A stretch of 60,964 bases of DNA, from assembly GCA_030655015.1 (NCBI GenBank), contig JAURWJ010000151.1:1-60964 (forward strand), given 5' to 3'. The notes under the pieces were generated by a model that was not told the origin of the DNA, searched no databases, and worked only from the letters and a program-made list of their open reading frames with translations. This DNA comes from Methylotenera sp. (GTDB lineage Bacteria; Pseudomonadota; Gammaproteobacteria; Burkholderiales; Methylophilaceae). Below, in pieces: positions 37,679 through 47,516 of the stretch (position 1 is its first letter; every line of letters begins with the position of its first letter). Made by a program: the position numbers and the translations under genes.

Positions 37679-38161
37679 ATGACCACGCATAATCAAGCAA
37701 TAAAAGCCCTATCTCCTGCTGATTACCTCATCATTGAAAAAGAGCATCTTCTATTTGATAAATTCTTAACCGACCTGCGTAATGCTTGTGCTTGCAGTAA
37801 CTTAAACCAGCACCCCGATTGCCCAAGTTGCGATCATGAAAAAATGACCTCCTGCCAAGGTCGCTTGCCTTCTTACTTGTTTTACATCTCTGACCTTGCG
37901 GCTAGGCATTTTGAACATGAAGAACAAATTATGTTGAGCAGGCCGCATGTGACAGAGCAATACGAATATTTTCGTACGCACAGCCAAGCACATCAGGAGA
38001 TTATGGAAAAATTGCAAGCACTGACAGATGAGTGTTTTTCACTGGATAGCAAAAACAGCCCCGCTGAAACATACCGTCAGTTTTACAAAGAACTCTCAGA
38101 TATGTTTGAAGAACATGATCGCGCTTTTGACGATCCTTTTATTCAATCAACCAAAACCTAA
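37679..38161 (+). CDS. Hemerythrin-like protein with a Cys cluster
   Basis: 160 residues. A four-helix HHE-type iron-site pattern is visible: His23, His77 and Glu81 in ARHFEHEEQIM, His101/His105 in THSQAHQEI, and His146/Asp150 in EEHDRAFDDP. Between the first and second helix is an unusual stretch with five Cys (CAC, CPSC, SC at 37-59). Hemerythrins bind O2, NO or handle iron and redox stress; the Cys cluster could bind a metal or act in redox. Function not assigned. Confidence 0.75.
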   Translation: MTTHNQAIKALSPADYLIIEKEHLLFDKFLTDLRNACACSNLNQHPDCPSCDHEKMTSCQGRLPSYLFYISDLAARHFEHEEQIMLSRPHVTEQYEYFRTHSQAHQEIMEKLQALTDECFSLDSKNSPAETYRQFYKELSDMFEEHDRAFDDPFIQSTKT

Positions 38162-38230
38162 AAAAACTGAACTTAAAACAGACAAAGATATATTTTTACA
38201 TTGACTCCACTTATTGCACAGGAGAACAAC

Positions 38231-38452
38231 TTGGGCGGCACAATTTTTGGCTTTACTGAAGCGCAAATTACTGACTTTGGCATGACTTATGGCGTTGGCG
38301 GCTTGATGCTGTTAATGATTTTTATTGTTGGGCATTTAGCCTGGGAAGCCAAAGTAGGAAAGTTTGGTACTTTTATTTTGTTTTTAGGGTTAACGTTTGG
38401 ATTGGTGGGTTTTGTAGCCAAATATTTTATTCAAAACTCACTGGGTATTTAA
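38231..38452 (+). CDS. DUF2788 family small membrane protein
   Basis: 73 residues from TTG 38231, chosen because AGGAG lies seven bases before it; the frame stays open to another TTG at 38201. Two membrane spans (about 18-38 and 48-68) with a short basic loop (AKVGKFGTF). Matches the DUF2788 pattern; function unknown. Its last 15 bases overlap the 3' end of cca, tail to tail. Confidence 0.75.
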   Translation: MGGTIFGFTEAQITDFGMTYGVGGLMLLMIFIVGHLAWEAKVGKFGTFILFLGLTFGLVGFVAKYFIQNSLGI

Positions 38453-39679
38453 CGCTTTTTTAATCGCAGATAATCGCGCTTCATGCACCGCTAATTTAAT
38501 TGCTTCAACATTACTTTGTGTTTTGGCTACAGCGCCTGCATCCACACTTGATGCCGCAGCCAATACTTTTAACATTAAATCTGCAATTGGTGTTGGGCAG
38601 CGTTCAAAGCCTGTTCTGCCTCGAGAATCTGCTTCGCAGGCTTTTAAGAAATCCTTAAATCGCTCAGGCTGACGAATCGCATCCAGTTGAATGAGAAACT
38701 CCAGCAGTGTGCTGGTACGCATTTGCGCTGCGGCATGTAATTTTCCATGAAACTTGGTCACCAAGACAGCAAGCGCTTTGCAATCGTTAGGCACACGTAA
38801 ACGTGTGCAAATTTCTTTGAGTAAATCAACGCCGCGCGCCTCGTGCCCAATATGGCGCGGCAGCATTTCTTGCGGAGTAATGCCTTTGCCCAGGTCATGC
38901 ATCAGGGCGGCAAAACGTATGGCTAAGCTAAAGTTTTGTTGTGCAGCATAATCAACTACCATCATCACATGCACACCGGTATCGACTTCTGGATGATGTT
39001 GCGCGGGCTGCGGCACTCCCCACAGTTTATCCAGTTCTGGCAACAACCTCTGCAAAGCACCACAAGCACGTAGCACCTCAAACATGCGTGAGGGCTTTTC
39101 TTCCATTAAACCTTTAGCAAGCTCCTGCCACACACGTTCTGCCACTAGCGCATCAACTTCGCCTTCATCCACCATTTGCCGCATTAAAATCATGGTTTCT
39201 GGCGCGATGTTAAAATCTGTTAGCCGCGCTAAAAAGCGAGCGGCGCGTAAAATACGCACTGGGTCTTCAGCAAAGGCGTCGCTCACATGGCGTAGCGTCT
39301 TAGCGTTGATATCAGCTAACCCGTTAAATGGATCAACTAATTTCCCATCATGACCTTTAGCGATTGCGTTGATGGTTAAATCACGGCGCGCTAAATCTTG
39401 CTCCAAGGTAACGTCAATCGAGGCATAAACACTAAAACCTTTATAACCCTTTGCCGTTTTTCTCTCAGTGCGTGCCAGTGCATATTCATCATGCGTTTGC
39501 GGATGTAAAAAAACAGGGAAGTCTTTGCCCACTGGTCTAAAGCCAGCCGCCACCATCGCCTCTGGTGTGCTACCAACCACTACATAGTCTTTGTCTTTTA
39601 CCACAAAGCCAAGTAACGCATCACGCACAGCACCACCAACAAGATAAGCCTGCTTAGCAATATCCGATACGGCGCTCAC
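38438..39679 (-). CDS. cca: Multifunctional CCA tRNA nucleotidyltransferase with HD domain
   Basis: 413 residues. Adds or repairs the CCA end of tRNAs. Nucleotidyltransferase head GGAVRDALLG near 16-25 with the catalytic DKDYVVVG, RRDLTINAIA, and DPVRILRAARFLARL. The HD domain (QHHPEVDTGVHVMMVVD, then MHDLGKG) gives phosphatase/phosphodiesterase activities in the bacterial class. Six bp downstream of the NDUFA9-like gene, same operon. Confidence 0.95.
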   Translation of the reverse strand: MSAVSDIAKQAYLVGGAVRDALLGFVVKDKDYVVVGSTPEAMVAAGFRPVGKDFPVFLHPQTHDEYALARTERKTAKGYKGFSVYASIDVTLEQDLARRDLTINAIAKGHDGKLVDPFNGLADINAKTLRHVSDAFAEDPVRILRAARFLARLTDFNIAPETMILMRQMVDEGEVDALVAERVWQELAKGLMEEKPSRMFEVLRACGALQRLLPELDKLWGVPQPAQHHPEVDTGVHVMMVVDYAAQQNFSLAIRFAALMHDLGKGITPQEMLPRHIGHEARGVDLLKEICTRLRVPNDCKALAVLVTKFHGKLHAAAQMRTSTLLEFLIQLDAIRQPERFKDFLKACEADSRGRTGFERCPTPIADLMLKVLAAASSVDAGAVAKTQSNVEAIKLAVHEARLSAIKKALNTQ

Positions 39680-39685
39680 TGAATA

Positions 39686-40633
39686 TTACCGAGCAGCAAT
39701 ACTGCGAAAACGGTCGTATGCGCCGCGTGAGGTTTTGTCAACCAAATATTCAGCAATCACCGCCTCTAACGCAGTGGGTTGTACACCCAATATCGCCGGG
39801 ATTGGGTGTTGGCTAACGCTGTCTATTTCCATTGAGCGGACATTGTCACGCGACATGAGTTTGATAGGAAGTAACTCCATCATGAAGGCTTGCGCATACG
39901 ATAGCGTATCGTTTAAACCGATAATCGGACGTTGCAAGCCTAAAGTATGCATCACTTTTTGCACCAGTTCTCGGAAGGTATAGTCCGTAGGTCCTGCCAG
40001 CTCGTAGCTTTGACCATAGGTAGCCGAGTTTTGCAGGCTGTTAACAAAACAACTAGCGACATCTTCTACCCAAATTGGTTGAAATCTTGCATTTGGTTTA
40101 GCGAGCAAAATGACGGGTAAAAACTTAATCAGCGTGGCAAAAAGATTGATGAAACGGTCACCGCGCCCAAAAATAATGGATGGTTTAAAAATGGTGATAT
40201 TAAGTTGACTTTTCAATGCCAATAGCGCCGACTCACCTGCCGCTTTAGAACGTAAATATTGGCTAGGTGCAGTACTTGAGGCCTGCAAGCTACTCATGTG
40301 TAATAGGCGTTTAATGCCTAAGTCTGCACAAACTTTTGCAAGCTGCGCGGGCAGTTGATGGTGCATGGTGTTAAAACTTGCACGCCGGCTTTGATGCAAA
40401 ATGCCAACCAAATTGATCACCGCGTCCATGCCTCTTAAAGCTGAATTTAAGGCGTGGTAGTCCAAAATGTTGCATTCAAGCAAACTTACATTAGGTAGTA
40501 AGATGAGGTGCTTTGCTGAGTCGTAACGACGTGTTAATACCGTAACCAAGTAGCCCGATGCCGCTAATTTAGCCACAACTGCACTACCAACAAACCCTGA
40601 ACCGCCTAATACTGCTACTTTTTTTATTTGCAT
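39686..40633 (-). CDS. Complex I NDUFA9-subunit-like NAD(P)-binding protein
   Basis: 315 residues, atypical short-chain dehydrogenase. N-terminal VAVLGGSGFVGSAVV (Rossmann, GxxGFxG), INLVGIL near 75-81, and Tyr/Lys positions replaced by YLRSKAAGE. Bacterial members of the NDUFA9 family are conserved beside slt and cca in Betaproteobacteria. In mitochondria NDUFA9 belongs to complex I, but the bacterial role is not known. Confidence 0.88.
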   Translation of the reverse strand: MQIKKVAVLGGSGFVGSAVVAKLAASGYLVTVLTRRYDSAKHLILLPNVSLLECNILDYHALNSALRGMDAVINLVGILHQSRRASFNTMHHQLPAQLAKVCADLGIKRLLHMSSLQASSTAPSQYLRSKAAGESALLALKSQLNITIFKPSIIFGRGDRFINLFATLIKFLPVILLAKPNARFQPIWVEDVASCFVNSLQNSATYGQSYELAGPTDYTFRELVQKVMHTLGLQRPIIGLNDTLSYAQAFMMELLPIKLMSRDNVRSMEIDSVSQHPIPAILGVQPTALEAVIAEYLVDKTSRGAYDRFRSIAAR

Positions 40634-40822
40634 ATTTAACCTTTATTTTTGTTTAACTCTAAAATGAGATCAATGCACCAAAGCCGTTATAGAACACTTT
40701 ACGCTTTACTATTAAAGCGCGGTGAAGTATCAATAATGGCCTTGTACGGAATCTCTTATTGCGTGCTCTTGAGGCTTTTCAGGACAATTCAAATTTTAAA
40801 TTAAGTTGACCTTCATCGTAAA

Positions 40823-42856
40823 TTATTCACTATCCGCCAATAGCGTTTCAGGCTGACCACTGCCAGGCACGATCCCCATACGGGATTTCAAACTTTGTAT
40901 GCTGGTGCCTAGGCGCGGGGCATACATCTGGGCATTAGCCATCACTTTTTGCACATAGCCTCTTGTTTCACTAAATGGAATTGATTCTATGTAAATGGCC
41001 GCCTCTAACGGCTTAGTTGCCACCCAGCGCCTTGCCCGACTTGGGCCTGCATTGTAAGCAGCGGTTGCCATTACGGCTTGACCATTCATTAACTCTAAGG
41101 TGTAGCGCATATAGTAAGTACCAATACCAATGTTAGTGGGTAAATCATGAATCATGTCATTGCTGTAGTCATCTAAACCCATCCGTTTAGCCGCCCATTT
41201 TGCCGTAGTTGGCATTATTTGCATGAGACCTGCCGCACCCACACCAGATTTTGCATAATGCATAAATCGACTTTCTTGACGAATCAGACCATATACCCAA
41301 GCTTCGTCTAGATTTTGCTGATTTGCCGAAAAGCGCATTAAATCATGATAAGGCGTTGGATAGCGCAAATTAAAATCATGTACTTGCCTAGTGTTATCCG
41401 CCGTACTAATGGCAACGTCATACCATTGTTGGCGTGCGGCATGTTCAGCGGCGGCCAGCAATTCTTTATCATTAAAACCGCGAGTGGCCCACACCCACTC
41501 AGCCTTAGCCTCCCAGCGCAGGTCCAAGCGCTGTAGCTCAAGTGCACGCTTAATGGCGGGTTGACTGGCTATTGCAGTCACCTCCAACTCAGTGCTGGTG
41601 TACTGTATTTGTGGATTACCCATCACGCTTTCTAACTCCTCCGCCGCCAGCCAGCCATAATAATGGCGCTCTTTAGAAAGTGGTCCCAATATTGCATTTG
41701 CTTCTGCCTGTGCGTTCACGGCCTTTAACGCGCGTGCTTTCCAGTAACGCCAGGCACCTTCTTCAGCCTGTTTAGGTTGCATTATTGATATTGCACCTTT
41801 AACCACTGCCCAATTTTCCGCACGTAAAGCTGCGCGTACCTGCCAAGCAAGCTGTTCACTATCTAAATCCACACCTTTGGCTAATTCATAGTAGCCAAGC
41901 GCGTCGGGATGGTGGCCACGTGCCGCGTGGTAAGCAATACGCCCCCAGCCAAAAGCGCGATTTTCTGCCGAAAAGTTAGTGTGCAGTCGATTAAATACTG
42001 TAATCGCATTCTCTATATTGTTGCGCGCTAAACGATCCAGCGCATAAAGATTGATCTCGATACCGGCACGCGTTTTAAATGAAACTGCCGTCGTCACCTT
42101 CATTTTTTTACTGCCAGACTTAACTGTACTTGGTTTATTTTCCAGCAAGGCTTGTGGCGTTAGGTTCGCAACATCTAACAGCTTAAGATTTTTTTCATCA
42201 AAATCAGGTAAGCGTTTAGCAATGCTTTTGGCAAGGCTCAACTTACCCCCTTGCAATGCCAATCTAAATCTTGCCCAAATATCCTCGGCACTTAACGCAC
42301 CCGTTTGTTGCATTAGATCAAATAGTTGATTGCAACTGCTGGGCAAATCCGTCGTTGTGAGCCATAAATTTCTGGCATCAGTGCCTACATCAACTTCTGC
42401 TATTTGCATTTTCCCAAATAAGGCATAACACTGCAGCGTAGTATCTTCGCGTTTAAAATAAGTATATTCATCAAAAAACGCAGCCCAATTCTGTTGCTTG
42501 GCTAATTTTTTCAACCATTCACCACGCAAACGGTCAGCAAATGGCATATCTGCATATTGAGCTAAAAAATTCTGCACCTCTTCATCACGTGCTTGCTCTA
42601 GCTTAAGTAGCATTAGCCAATAATCGGCATACGGCGCCAATATATATTGCTGAACCTTAAGCTGGGCCACATCTTCAGCTAACGCTATCTCATTTTTAGC
42701 GGCATAAGATTCACGCGCTTGTTGAAATAAGGCCTGATCAGACAATGCAAATGCCTGACCGGGTAAACACAGTGCACTTAAAAACGTAGTCAAGAAAATA
42801 CAGTGATTGGTAAAAGTCACGCAGTTCTTCTTTGATTTTTTTATTACATTAAACAT
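40823..42856 (-). CDS. slt: Soluble lytic murein transglycosylase (Slt70-like)
   Basis: 677 residues from ATG 42856. This start overlaps the stop of the small membrane gene by 8 bp; an upstream TTG is less likely. A hydrophobic N-terminal signal segment ends near SALCLPGQAFA. A long alpha-helical U domain (TPR-like) follows, then the C-terminal SLT domain with catalytic Glu in RQESRFMH, GAAGLMQIMP and AYNAGPSRARRW. Cleaves peptidoglycan with 1,6-anhydro product in the periplasm. Confidence 0.93.
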   Translation of the reverse strand: MFNVIKKSKKNCVTFTNHCIFLTTFLSALCLPGQAFALSDQALFQQARESYAAKNEIALAEDVAQLKVQQYILAPYADYWLMLLKLEQARDEEVQNFLAQYADMPFADRLRGEWLKKLAKQQNWAAFFDEYTYFKREDTTLQCYALFGKMQIAEVDVGTDARNLWLTTTDLPSSCNQLFDLMQQTGALSAEDIWARFRLALQGGKLSLAKSIAKRLPDFDEKNLKLLDVANLTPQALLENKPSTVKSGSKKMKVTTAVSFKTRAGIEINLYALDRLARNNIENAITVFNRLHTNFSAENRAFGWGRIAYHAARGHHPDALGYYELAKGVDLDSEQLAWQVRAALRAENWAVVKGAISIMQPKQAEEGAWRYWKARALKAVNAQAEANAILGPLSKERHYYGWLAAEELESVMGNPQIQYTSTELEVTAIASQPAIKRALELQRLDLRWEAKAEWVWATRGFNDKELLAAAEHAARQQWYDVAISTADNTRQVHDFNLRYPTPYHDLMRFSANQQNLDEAWVYGLIRQESRFMHYAKSGVGAAGLMQIMPTTAKWAAKRMGLDDYSNDMIHDLPTNIGIGTYYMRYTLELMNGQAVMATAAYNAGPSRARRWVATKPLEAAIYIESIPFSETRGYVQKVMANAQMYAPRLGTSIQSLKSRMGIVPGSGQPETLLADSE

Positions 42857-43031
42857 AGAGTATTCGGCGCAATACAAACAATACCGCCACCAAAACCATT
42901 AAAAATAGGGTGTATTTAAGTGTTTGTTTGAAATAGTGCAGGTATTTTTTATCATCTAACAACAAATATAAGCCAAACAGAACCATTGCGGTAATGCCTA
43001 ACAATAGTAACATCAGGCGGATCATTAACAC
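42849..43031 (-). CDS. Small conserved membrane protein upstream of slt
   Basis: 60 residues from GTG 43031 (GGGG six bases upstream) or 58 from the ATG two codons later. Two membrane spans (about 4-24 and 40-57) separated by a charged loop, LLDDKKYLHYFKQ. Small two-span proteins of this look are common next to slt in Betaproteobacteria. No function known. It overlaps slt by 8 bp, so the two are translationally coupled. Confidence 0.65.
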   Translation of the reverse strand: MLMIRLMLLLLGITAMVLFGLYLLLDDKKYLHYFKQTLKYTLFLMVLVAVLFVLRRILYV

Positions 43032-43074
43032 GGCACGCCCCTTTCTTGAACATTACGTTTAGCAAGCGATTAAG

Positions 43075-44004
43075 CTAGTAAATAGGTTCTGGCTTTAATT
43101 GCTTGGTCTGTGACAAAAAAGCAGCCGGTGCGTCATCTGCTTTTTCAAAGGTTGTGTATTCCCAAGCGCTTTCATCTTGCAACAGCGCACGTAATAATTG
43201 GTTATTAAGTGCATGCCCGGATTTATAGGCATAAAAGGCACCTAGTATCGGGTGACCCAACATATACAAATCACCAATCGCATCCAATACTTTATGCTTC
43301 ACAAACTCATCGTCGTAGCGCAAGCCATCAGTATTTAATACACGGTATTCGTCCAGCACAATTGCGTTATCTAAACTGCCGCCACGTGCCAAACCGTTAG
43401 AGCGTAAATACTCAACCTCATGCATAAACCCGAAAGTACGTGCACGACTAATTTCTTTAATGTAAGAATCGACAGCAAAATCAATTTTGACACGCTTGCC
43501 AGAATGCTCAAATACCGGGTGGTTGAAATCAATGGTAAAGTCTATTTTAAAACCATGATAAGGCTCAAAACGCACCCATTTATCAGCCTCTTTAACTTCT
43601 ACTACTTTTTTAACCCGTATAAATTTTTTAGGCGCAGTTTGCTCCACAATACCCGCTTGCTGCAATAAAAATACAAAAGGCCCTGAGCTTCCATCCATAA
43701 TCGGTATTTCAGAAGCATCAACCTCCACATATACGTTATCGATACCCAAGCCAGCCAATGCTGACATGATATGTTCAACGGTCGCAACGCGGGCGCCATT
43801 GGCCTCTAGCGCAGAACACATGCGTGTATCGTGCACGGCGCCAGGCGTAGCCAGGATTTCATTGGGTTGAGGCAGATCAACCCGTTTGAAAACAATGCCA
43901 GTGTCGGGTGCAGCCGGGCGCAGGGTAAGAGTAACCTTCTCGCCGTTGTGCAAACCAACGCCTGTGGCGCTAATCGCTTGTTTTAATGTGCGTTGCTTTA
44001 ACAT
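43075..44004 (-). CDS. lpxC: UDP-3-O-acyl-N-acetylglucosamine deacetylase
   Basis: 309 residues. First committed step of lipid A synthesis. Zn ligands: His in TVEHIMSAL near residue 77, and His/Asp in [15 protein letters not shown]. Start region [23 protein letters not shown] is typical. Located after ftsZ at the end of the dcw cluster, as in many Proteobacteria, with a 147-bp spacer that probably has its own promoter. Confidence 0.97.
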   Translation of the reverse strand: MLKQRTLKQAISATGVGLHNGEKVTLTLRPAAPDTGIVFKRVDLPQPNEILATPGAVHDTRMCSALEANGARVATVEHIMSALAGLGIDNVYVEVDASEIPIMDGSSGPFVFLLQQAGIVEQTAPKKFIRVKKVVEVKEADKWVRFEPYHGFKIDFTIDFNHPVFEHSGKRVKIDFAVDSYIKEISRARTFGFMHEVEYLRSNGLARGGSLDNAIVLDEYRVLNTDGLRYDDEFVKHKVLDAIGDLYMLGHPILGAFYAYKSGHALNNQLLRALLQDESAWEYTTFEKADDAPAAFLSQTKQLKPEPIY

Positions 44005-44151
44005 GTAACTCTCTATTTTCCTGTTCTAAACGTATTAGCCACTTGACAACAACCTCTATATTTGCCTTATGAATCAAGCAAATAATAACATAATCCATTG
44101 CAATAGCATCAAGCTGGCTTCATCGCCTTATCAACATTGAGGCTTAACTAT

Positions 44152-45342
44152 TTAGTCAGCTTGCTTACGTAAAAATGCAGGAAGATCGTACTCTTCCATC
44201 CCTGAATTTTTCATCGCATCCACCTGTGCACGACGGCTGTTTGAACCAAACACTGCTGGGGCGTCATCCTCGGCCATCATGCCATTACCAGCAATAGTAC
44301 CGCCAACGTACATTGGTTGACCCGTTGTACCATTACGTACTACCTCTTGTGTCATTACACGTAGTTCTGGTTTTTGCTGGCGGCGTTGTGCGCCGGTTAA
44401 ACCAGTAGCTACCATCGTCACACGCAAACTGTCACCCATAGACTCATCAAATACGTTACCTACAATCACGGTTGCATCTTCCGCAGTAAAGGCTTTAATG
44501 GTGTTCATCACATCATAATACTCTTTCATTTTGAAAGCGCTTGAAGTGGTAATATTCACTAATACGCCGCGTGCGTTCGCCAAGTTAACATCTTCCAGCA
44601 ATGGGCTTGCTACCGCTTGCTCAGCTGCAATACGAGCACGAACAGGTCCTGTCGCCATGGCAGAACCCATCATCGCCATGCCCATCTCGCTCATCACTGT
44701 ACGTACGTCTGCAAAGTCAACGTTGACCATCCCTGCGCAATTGATAATTTCAGCAATGCCTGAAACTGCATTGTGCAACACATCATTAGCCGCTCTAAAC
44801 GCTTCCAGAAACGGCACGTCTTCGCCTAACACTTCCATCAATTTTTCGTTAGGAATCACGATTAAAGAATCAACGTACTTTGATAATTCTTCTAGACCAT
44901 CGGATGCGACTTTAGTGCGCTTGCCTTCAAATGAAAACGGTTTTGTTACCACCGCGACCGTCAAAATACCCATCTCTTTTGCGATTTGCGCAATCACTGG
45001 CGCCGCACCAGTGCCCGTGCCGCCACCCATGCCTGCCGTGATAAACAGCATATCTGCACCATCAATCAACTCGGCAATCGCATCGCGGTCTTCCAGTGCG
45101 GCTTCGCGCCCCACTTCAGGTTTAGCACCAGCGCCCAAACCTCTAGTCATAGCCTCGCCCATTTGCAATACCGTTTTGGCCTGGCTTTTTTTCAAAGCCT
45201 GCATATCGGTATTGGCGCAAATAAATTCAACGCCACCCACGTTTTTTTCAATCATGTGTGCAACTGCGTTACCGCCGCAACCACCTACACCAATGACCTT
45301 AATCACGGCTTCTTGTGAATTTCTTTCCATTATCTCAAACAT
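44152..45342 (-). CDS. ftsZ: Cell division protein FtsZ
   Basis: 396 residues, tubulin-like GTPase that forms the Z-ring. GTP-binding GMGGGTGTGAAP near 105-116, T7 loop NVDFADVRTVM near 208-218, and C-terminal conserved peptide EEYDLPAFLRKQ that binds FtsA and ZipA. Start supported by GAGGAGG. A 154-bp spacer separates it from ftsA; it is unusually rich in ACTA/CCACTA runs on the plus strand and may contain an ftsZ promoter. Confidence 0.98.
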   Translation of the reverse strand: MFEIMERNSQEAVIKVIGVGGCGGNAVAHMIEKNVGGVEFICANTDMQALKKSQAKTVLQMGEAMTRGLGAGAKPEVGREAALEDRDAIAELIDGADMLFITAGMGGGTGTGAAPVIAQIAKEMGILTVAVVTKPFSFEGKRTKVASDGLEELSKYVDSLIVIPNEKLMEVLGEDVPFLEAFRAANDVLHNAVSGIAEIINCAGMVNVDFADVRTVMSEMGMAMMGSAMATGPVRARIAAEQAVASPLLEDVNLANARGVLVNITTSSAFKMKEYYDVMNTIKAFTAEDATVIVGNVFDESMGDSLRVTMVATGLTGAQRRQQKPELRVMTQEVVRNGTTGQPMYVGGTIAGNGMMAEDDAPAVFGSNSRRAQVDAMKNSGMEEYDLPAFLRKQAD

Positions 45343-45496
45343 TTTACTGCCTCCTCTTTTTTTAAAAACAGTGGATAGCTGTTAGTCCTCCGTCATTAAT
45401 TGATGCTCGCAACCAATAACCTATGAACCATGCCAACTACCGCCCACTAACTAACTACTACCCACTACCACTGCCTATTAACGACTAAACCACACC

Positions 45497-46735
45497 TTAA
45501 AAATTGCCCTGAAACCAACGCTTCATTCTTTCTAAAACTCTGCCAAATGAACTGGATTCCATTTCACCATTGATATGTCTTTCCAACTGCTGCTTACCCA
45601 TCAGCACCAAACCCACGCCGGTGGCGTATCTTGGATTGCCGACTACTTCTGACAAACCGCCCACATAGCGTGGCATGCCTAAACGCACTGGCATGTGAAA
45701 AATTTCTTCGCCCAACTCCACCATGCCGCGCATCATGGCTGAACCACCTGTAACCACAATGCCTGACGCGATCATTTCCTCCATTCCGCTACGGCGTAGC
45801 TCATTTAGTACCAGCTCATAAAGCTCAACCACACGTGGCTCTAACACCTCGGCCAAGGTTTGTACTGATAATTGACGCGGGTCACGGCCATCAACGCCAG
45901 GCACCTCAACCACTTCGCGCGGATCAGCTAATTGGCGCAATGCGCAACCGTGCTTGATTTTAATATCCTCTGCCGATTGCGTCGGGGTACGAAATGCAAC
46001 GGCAACATCGTTAGTCATTTGGTCACCGGCAATTGGCACGACAGCGGTATGGCGAATAGCCCCTTGTTTGAATACTGCAATATCAGTAGTTCCGCCACCA
46101 ATATCGACTAAGCAAACGCCTAATTCTTTTTCATCTTCTGTCAGCACAGCCAAGCTTGATGCCAGTGGTTGCAGAATTAAATCACTCACTTCAATGCCGC
46201 AACGTTTGATGCACTTCACTATATTTTGCGCGGCTGCCACAGCACCTGTCACGATATGCACTTTTACTTCCAGCTTCATCCCACTCATGCCTAATGGCTC
46301 ACGCACGTCTTCTTGGCCGTCAATAATGAATTCTTGCGTTAATATATGTAGAATTTGTTGATCCGCTGGCAATGCAATGGCGCGAGCGGTTTCAATCACG
46401 CGATCTACGTCCATTTGCGAAACTTCAGCGTCTTTAATTTTCACCATGCCGTGAGAGTTAATACTCTTAATATGGCTGCCAGCAATGCCGGTATAAACAT
46501 TATTGATTTTGCAATCAGCCATCAACTCAGCTTCTTCTAACGCACGCTGAATCGATTGCATGGTTGACTCTATATTCACCACCACGCCTTTTTTCAAGCC
46601 GCGCGAAATATGCTGCCCCAGCCCAATCACTTTGAGTGTGCCCTCGGGTTGCAACTCGGCGACAATGGCCACAATTTTTGATGTGCCTATATCCAAGCCT
46701 ACAATTAAATTTTTATCTTCTTTGGTTCTGCTCAT
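45497..46735 (-). CDS. ftsA: Cell division protein FtsA
   Basis: 412 residues, actin-like ATPase that tethers FtsZ to the membrane. Nucleotide-binding GLDIGTSKIVAIV at 14-26 and LVDIGGGTTDIAVF; C-terminal amphipathic helix (RVLERMKRWFQGNF) for membrane binding. Follows ftsQ after 19 bp. Confidence 0.97.
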   Translation of the reverse strand: MSRTKEDKNLIVGLDIGTSKIVAIVAELQPEGTLKVIGLGQHISRGLKKGVVVNIESTMQSIQRALEEAELMADCKINNVYTGIAGSHIKSINSHGMVKIKDAEVSQMDVDRVIETARAIALPADQQILHILTQEFIIDGQEDVREPLGMSGMKLEVKVHIVTGAVAAAQNIVKCIKRCGIEVSDLILQPLASSLAVLTEDEKELGVCLVDIGGGTTDIAVFKQGAIRHTAVVPIAGDQMTNDVAVAFRTPTQSAEDIKIKHGCALRQLADPREVVEVPGVDGRDPRQLSVQTLAEVLEPRVVELYELVLNELRRSGMEEMIASGIVVTGGSAMMRGMVELGEEIFHMPVRLGMPRYVGGLSEVVGNPRYATGVGLVLMGKQQLERHINGEMESSSFGRVLERMKRWFQGNF

Positions 46736-46754
46736 GATTTACCCCTTCCGTGAA

Positions 46755-47516
46755 CTAAGTCACGGCCCCTGTCTGTTTTTTAACGGTGTCTTTTGACTTA
46801 ATATCGTTAGATTTAATCGCTTCAATCGGTCGGCGCAAAGCAAAGCCATTGGGATAGCGCAAGTCTGCGTACGTAATTTTCTTATTCAATGCGGCAATCG
46901 TATTGCCATATACTTTGGTAAATTTTTCTAAACGTGGCTGCATATCTGTTCTACCTAACTCAATAACCATGCCATCTAATGTGTTAATTTGCCATGCACG
47001 TCTAGGGGTTAATGCCAATATCGCAATGTCTAACTTAGCCATTTTTAATACTTTATTAAATGCATCATATTGCGATGCAAGCTCTACCACACTGTCATCT
47101 GGGCCATAAAACACAGGTAAATCATTACTTGTAGCTGCGTGAAATAATTCACCATGCGTATTCACCAACGCCACATTACCCCAACGTGCAAAGGCTTGAT
47201 GCTCTTCAATCATGACTTCCAACTTATCTGGCCAGCGCCTACGCACGCTCACGTTGCGCGCCCAAGGCAGCTTTTCAAAAGCATCGCGGGCTGTAATTAA
47301 ATCTAATGTAAAAAAATTACCTTTCAAATGTTTTGCTGCAATCAACTTCACTTGCTCATGCGTCACATGGGTTAACTGACCGTTAATTTTTACCTCGCGT
47401 AGTGGAAAAATCGGTAAATGCACGACCACATACAACGCGGCGTATAGCATCACCACCACACTCATCGCAAACAAGAGGTTGGCTATCCAGTTAAGTAAGG
47501 CGGGTTTATCCCACAT
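46755..47516 (-). CDS. ftsQ: Cell division protein FtsQ
   Basis: 253 residues. One membrane span (about 10-33), POTRA domain from about 36 ([21 protein letters not shown]) and FtsQ beta domain. Part of the FtsQLB subcomplex that signals to FtsWI. Overlaps ddl by 11 bp. Confidence 0.95.
   Translation of the reverse strand: MWDKPALLNWIANLLFAMSVVVMLYAALYVVVHLPIFPLREVKINGQLTHVTHEQVKLIAAKHLKGNFFTLDLITARDAFEKLPWARNVSVRRRWPDKLEVMIEEHQAFARWGNVALVNTHGELFHAATSNDLPVFYGPDDSVVELASQYDAFNKVLKMAKLDIAILALTPRRAWQINTLDGMVIELGRTDMQPRLEKFTKVYGNTIAALNKKITYADLRYPNGFALRRPIEAIKSNDIKSKDTVKKQTGAVT

Noticed and set aside
40702-40719. Perfect 7-bp hairpin CGCTTTA-CTAT-TAAAGCG between slt and the NDUFA9-like gene
   Set aside because: No T-run on either strand and no flanking support; may be chance.
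44531-45385. Open frame of 284 codons on the plus strand opposite ftsZ
   Set aside because: It is antisense to a fully supported ftsZ and has the Ser/Ala/Thr-rich composition typical of a shadow frame; no domain or ribosome-binding site.
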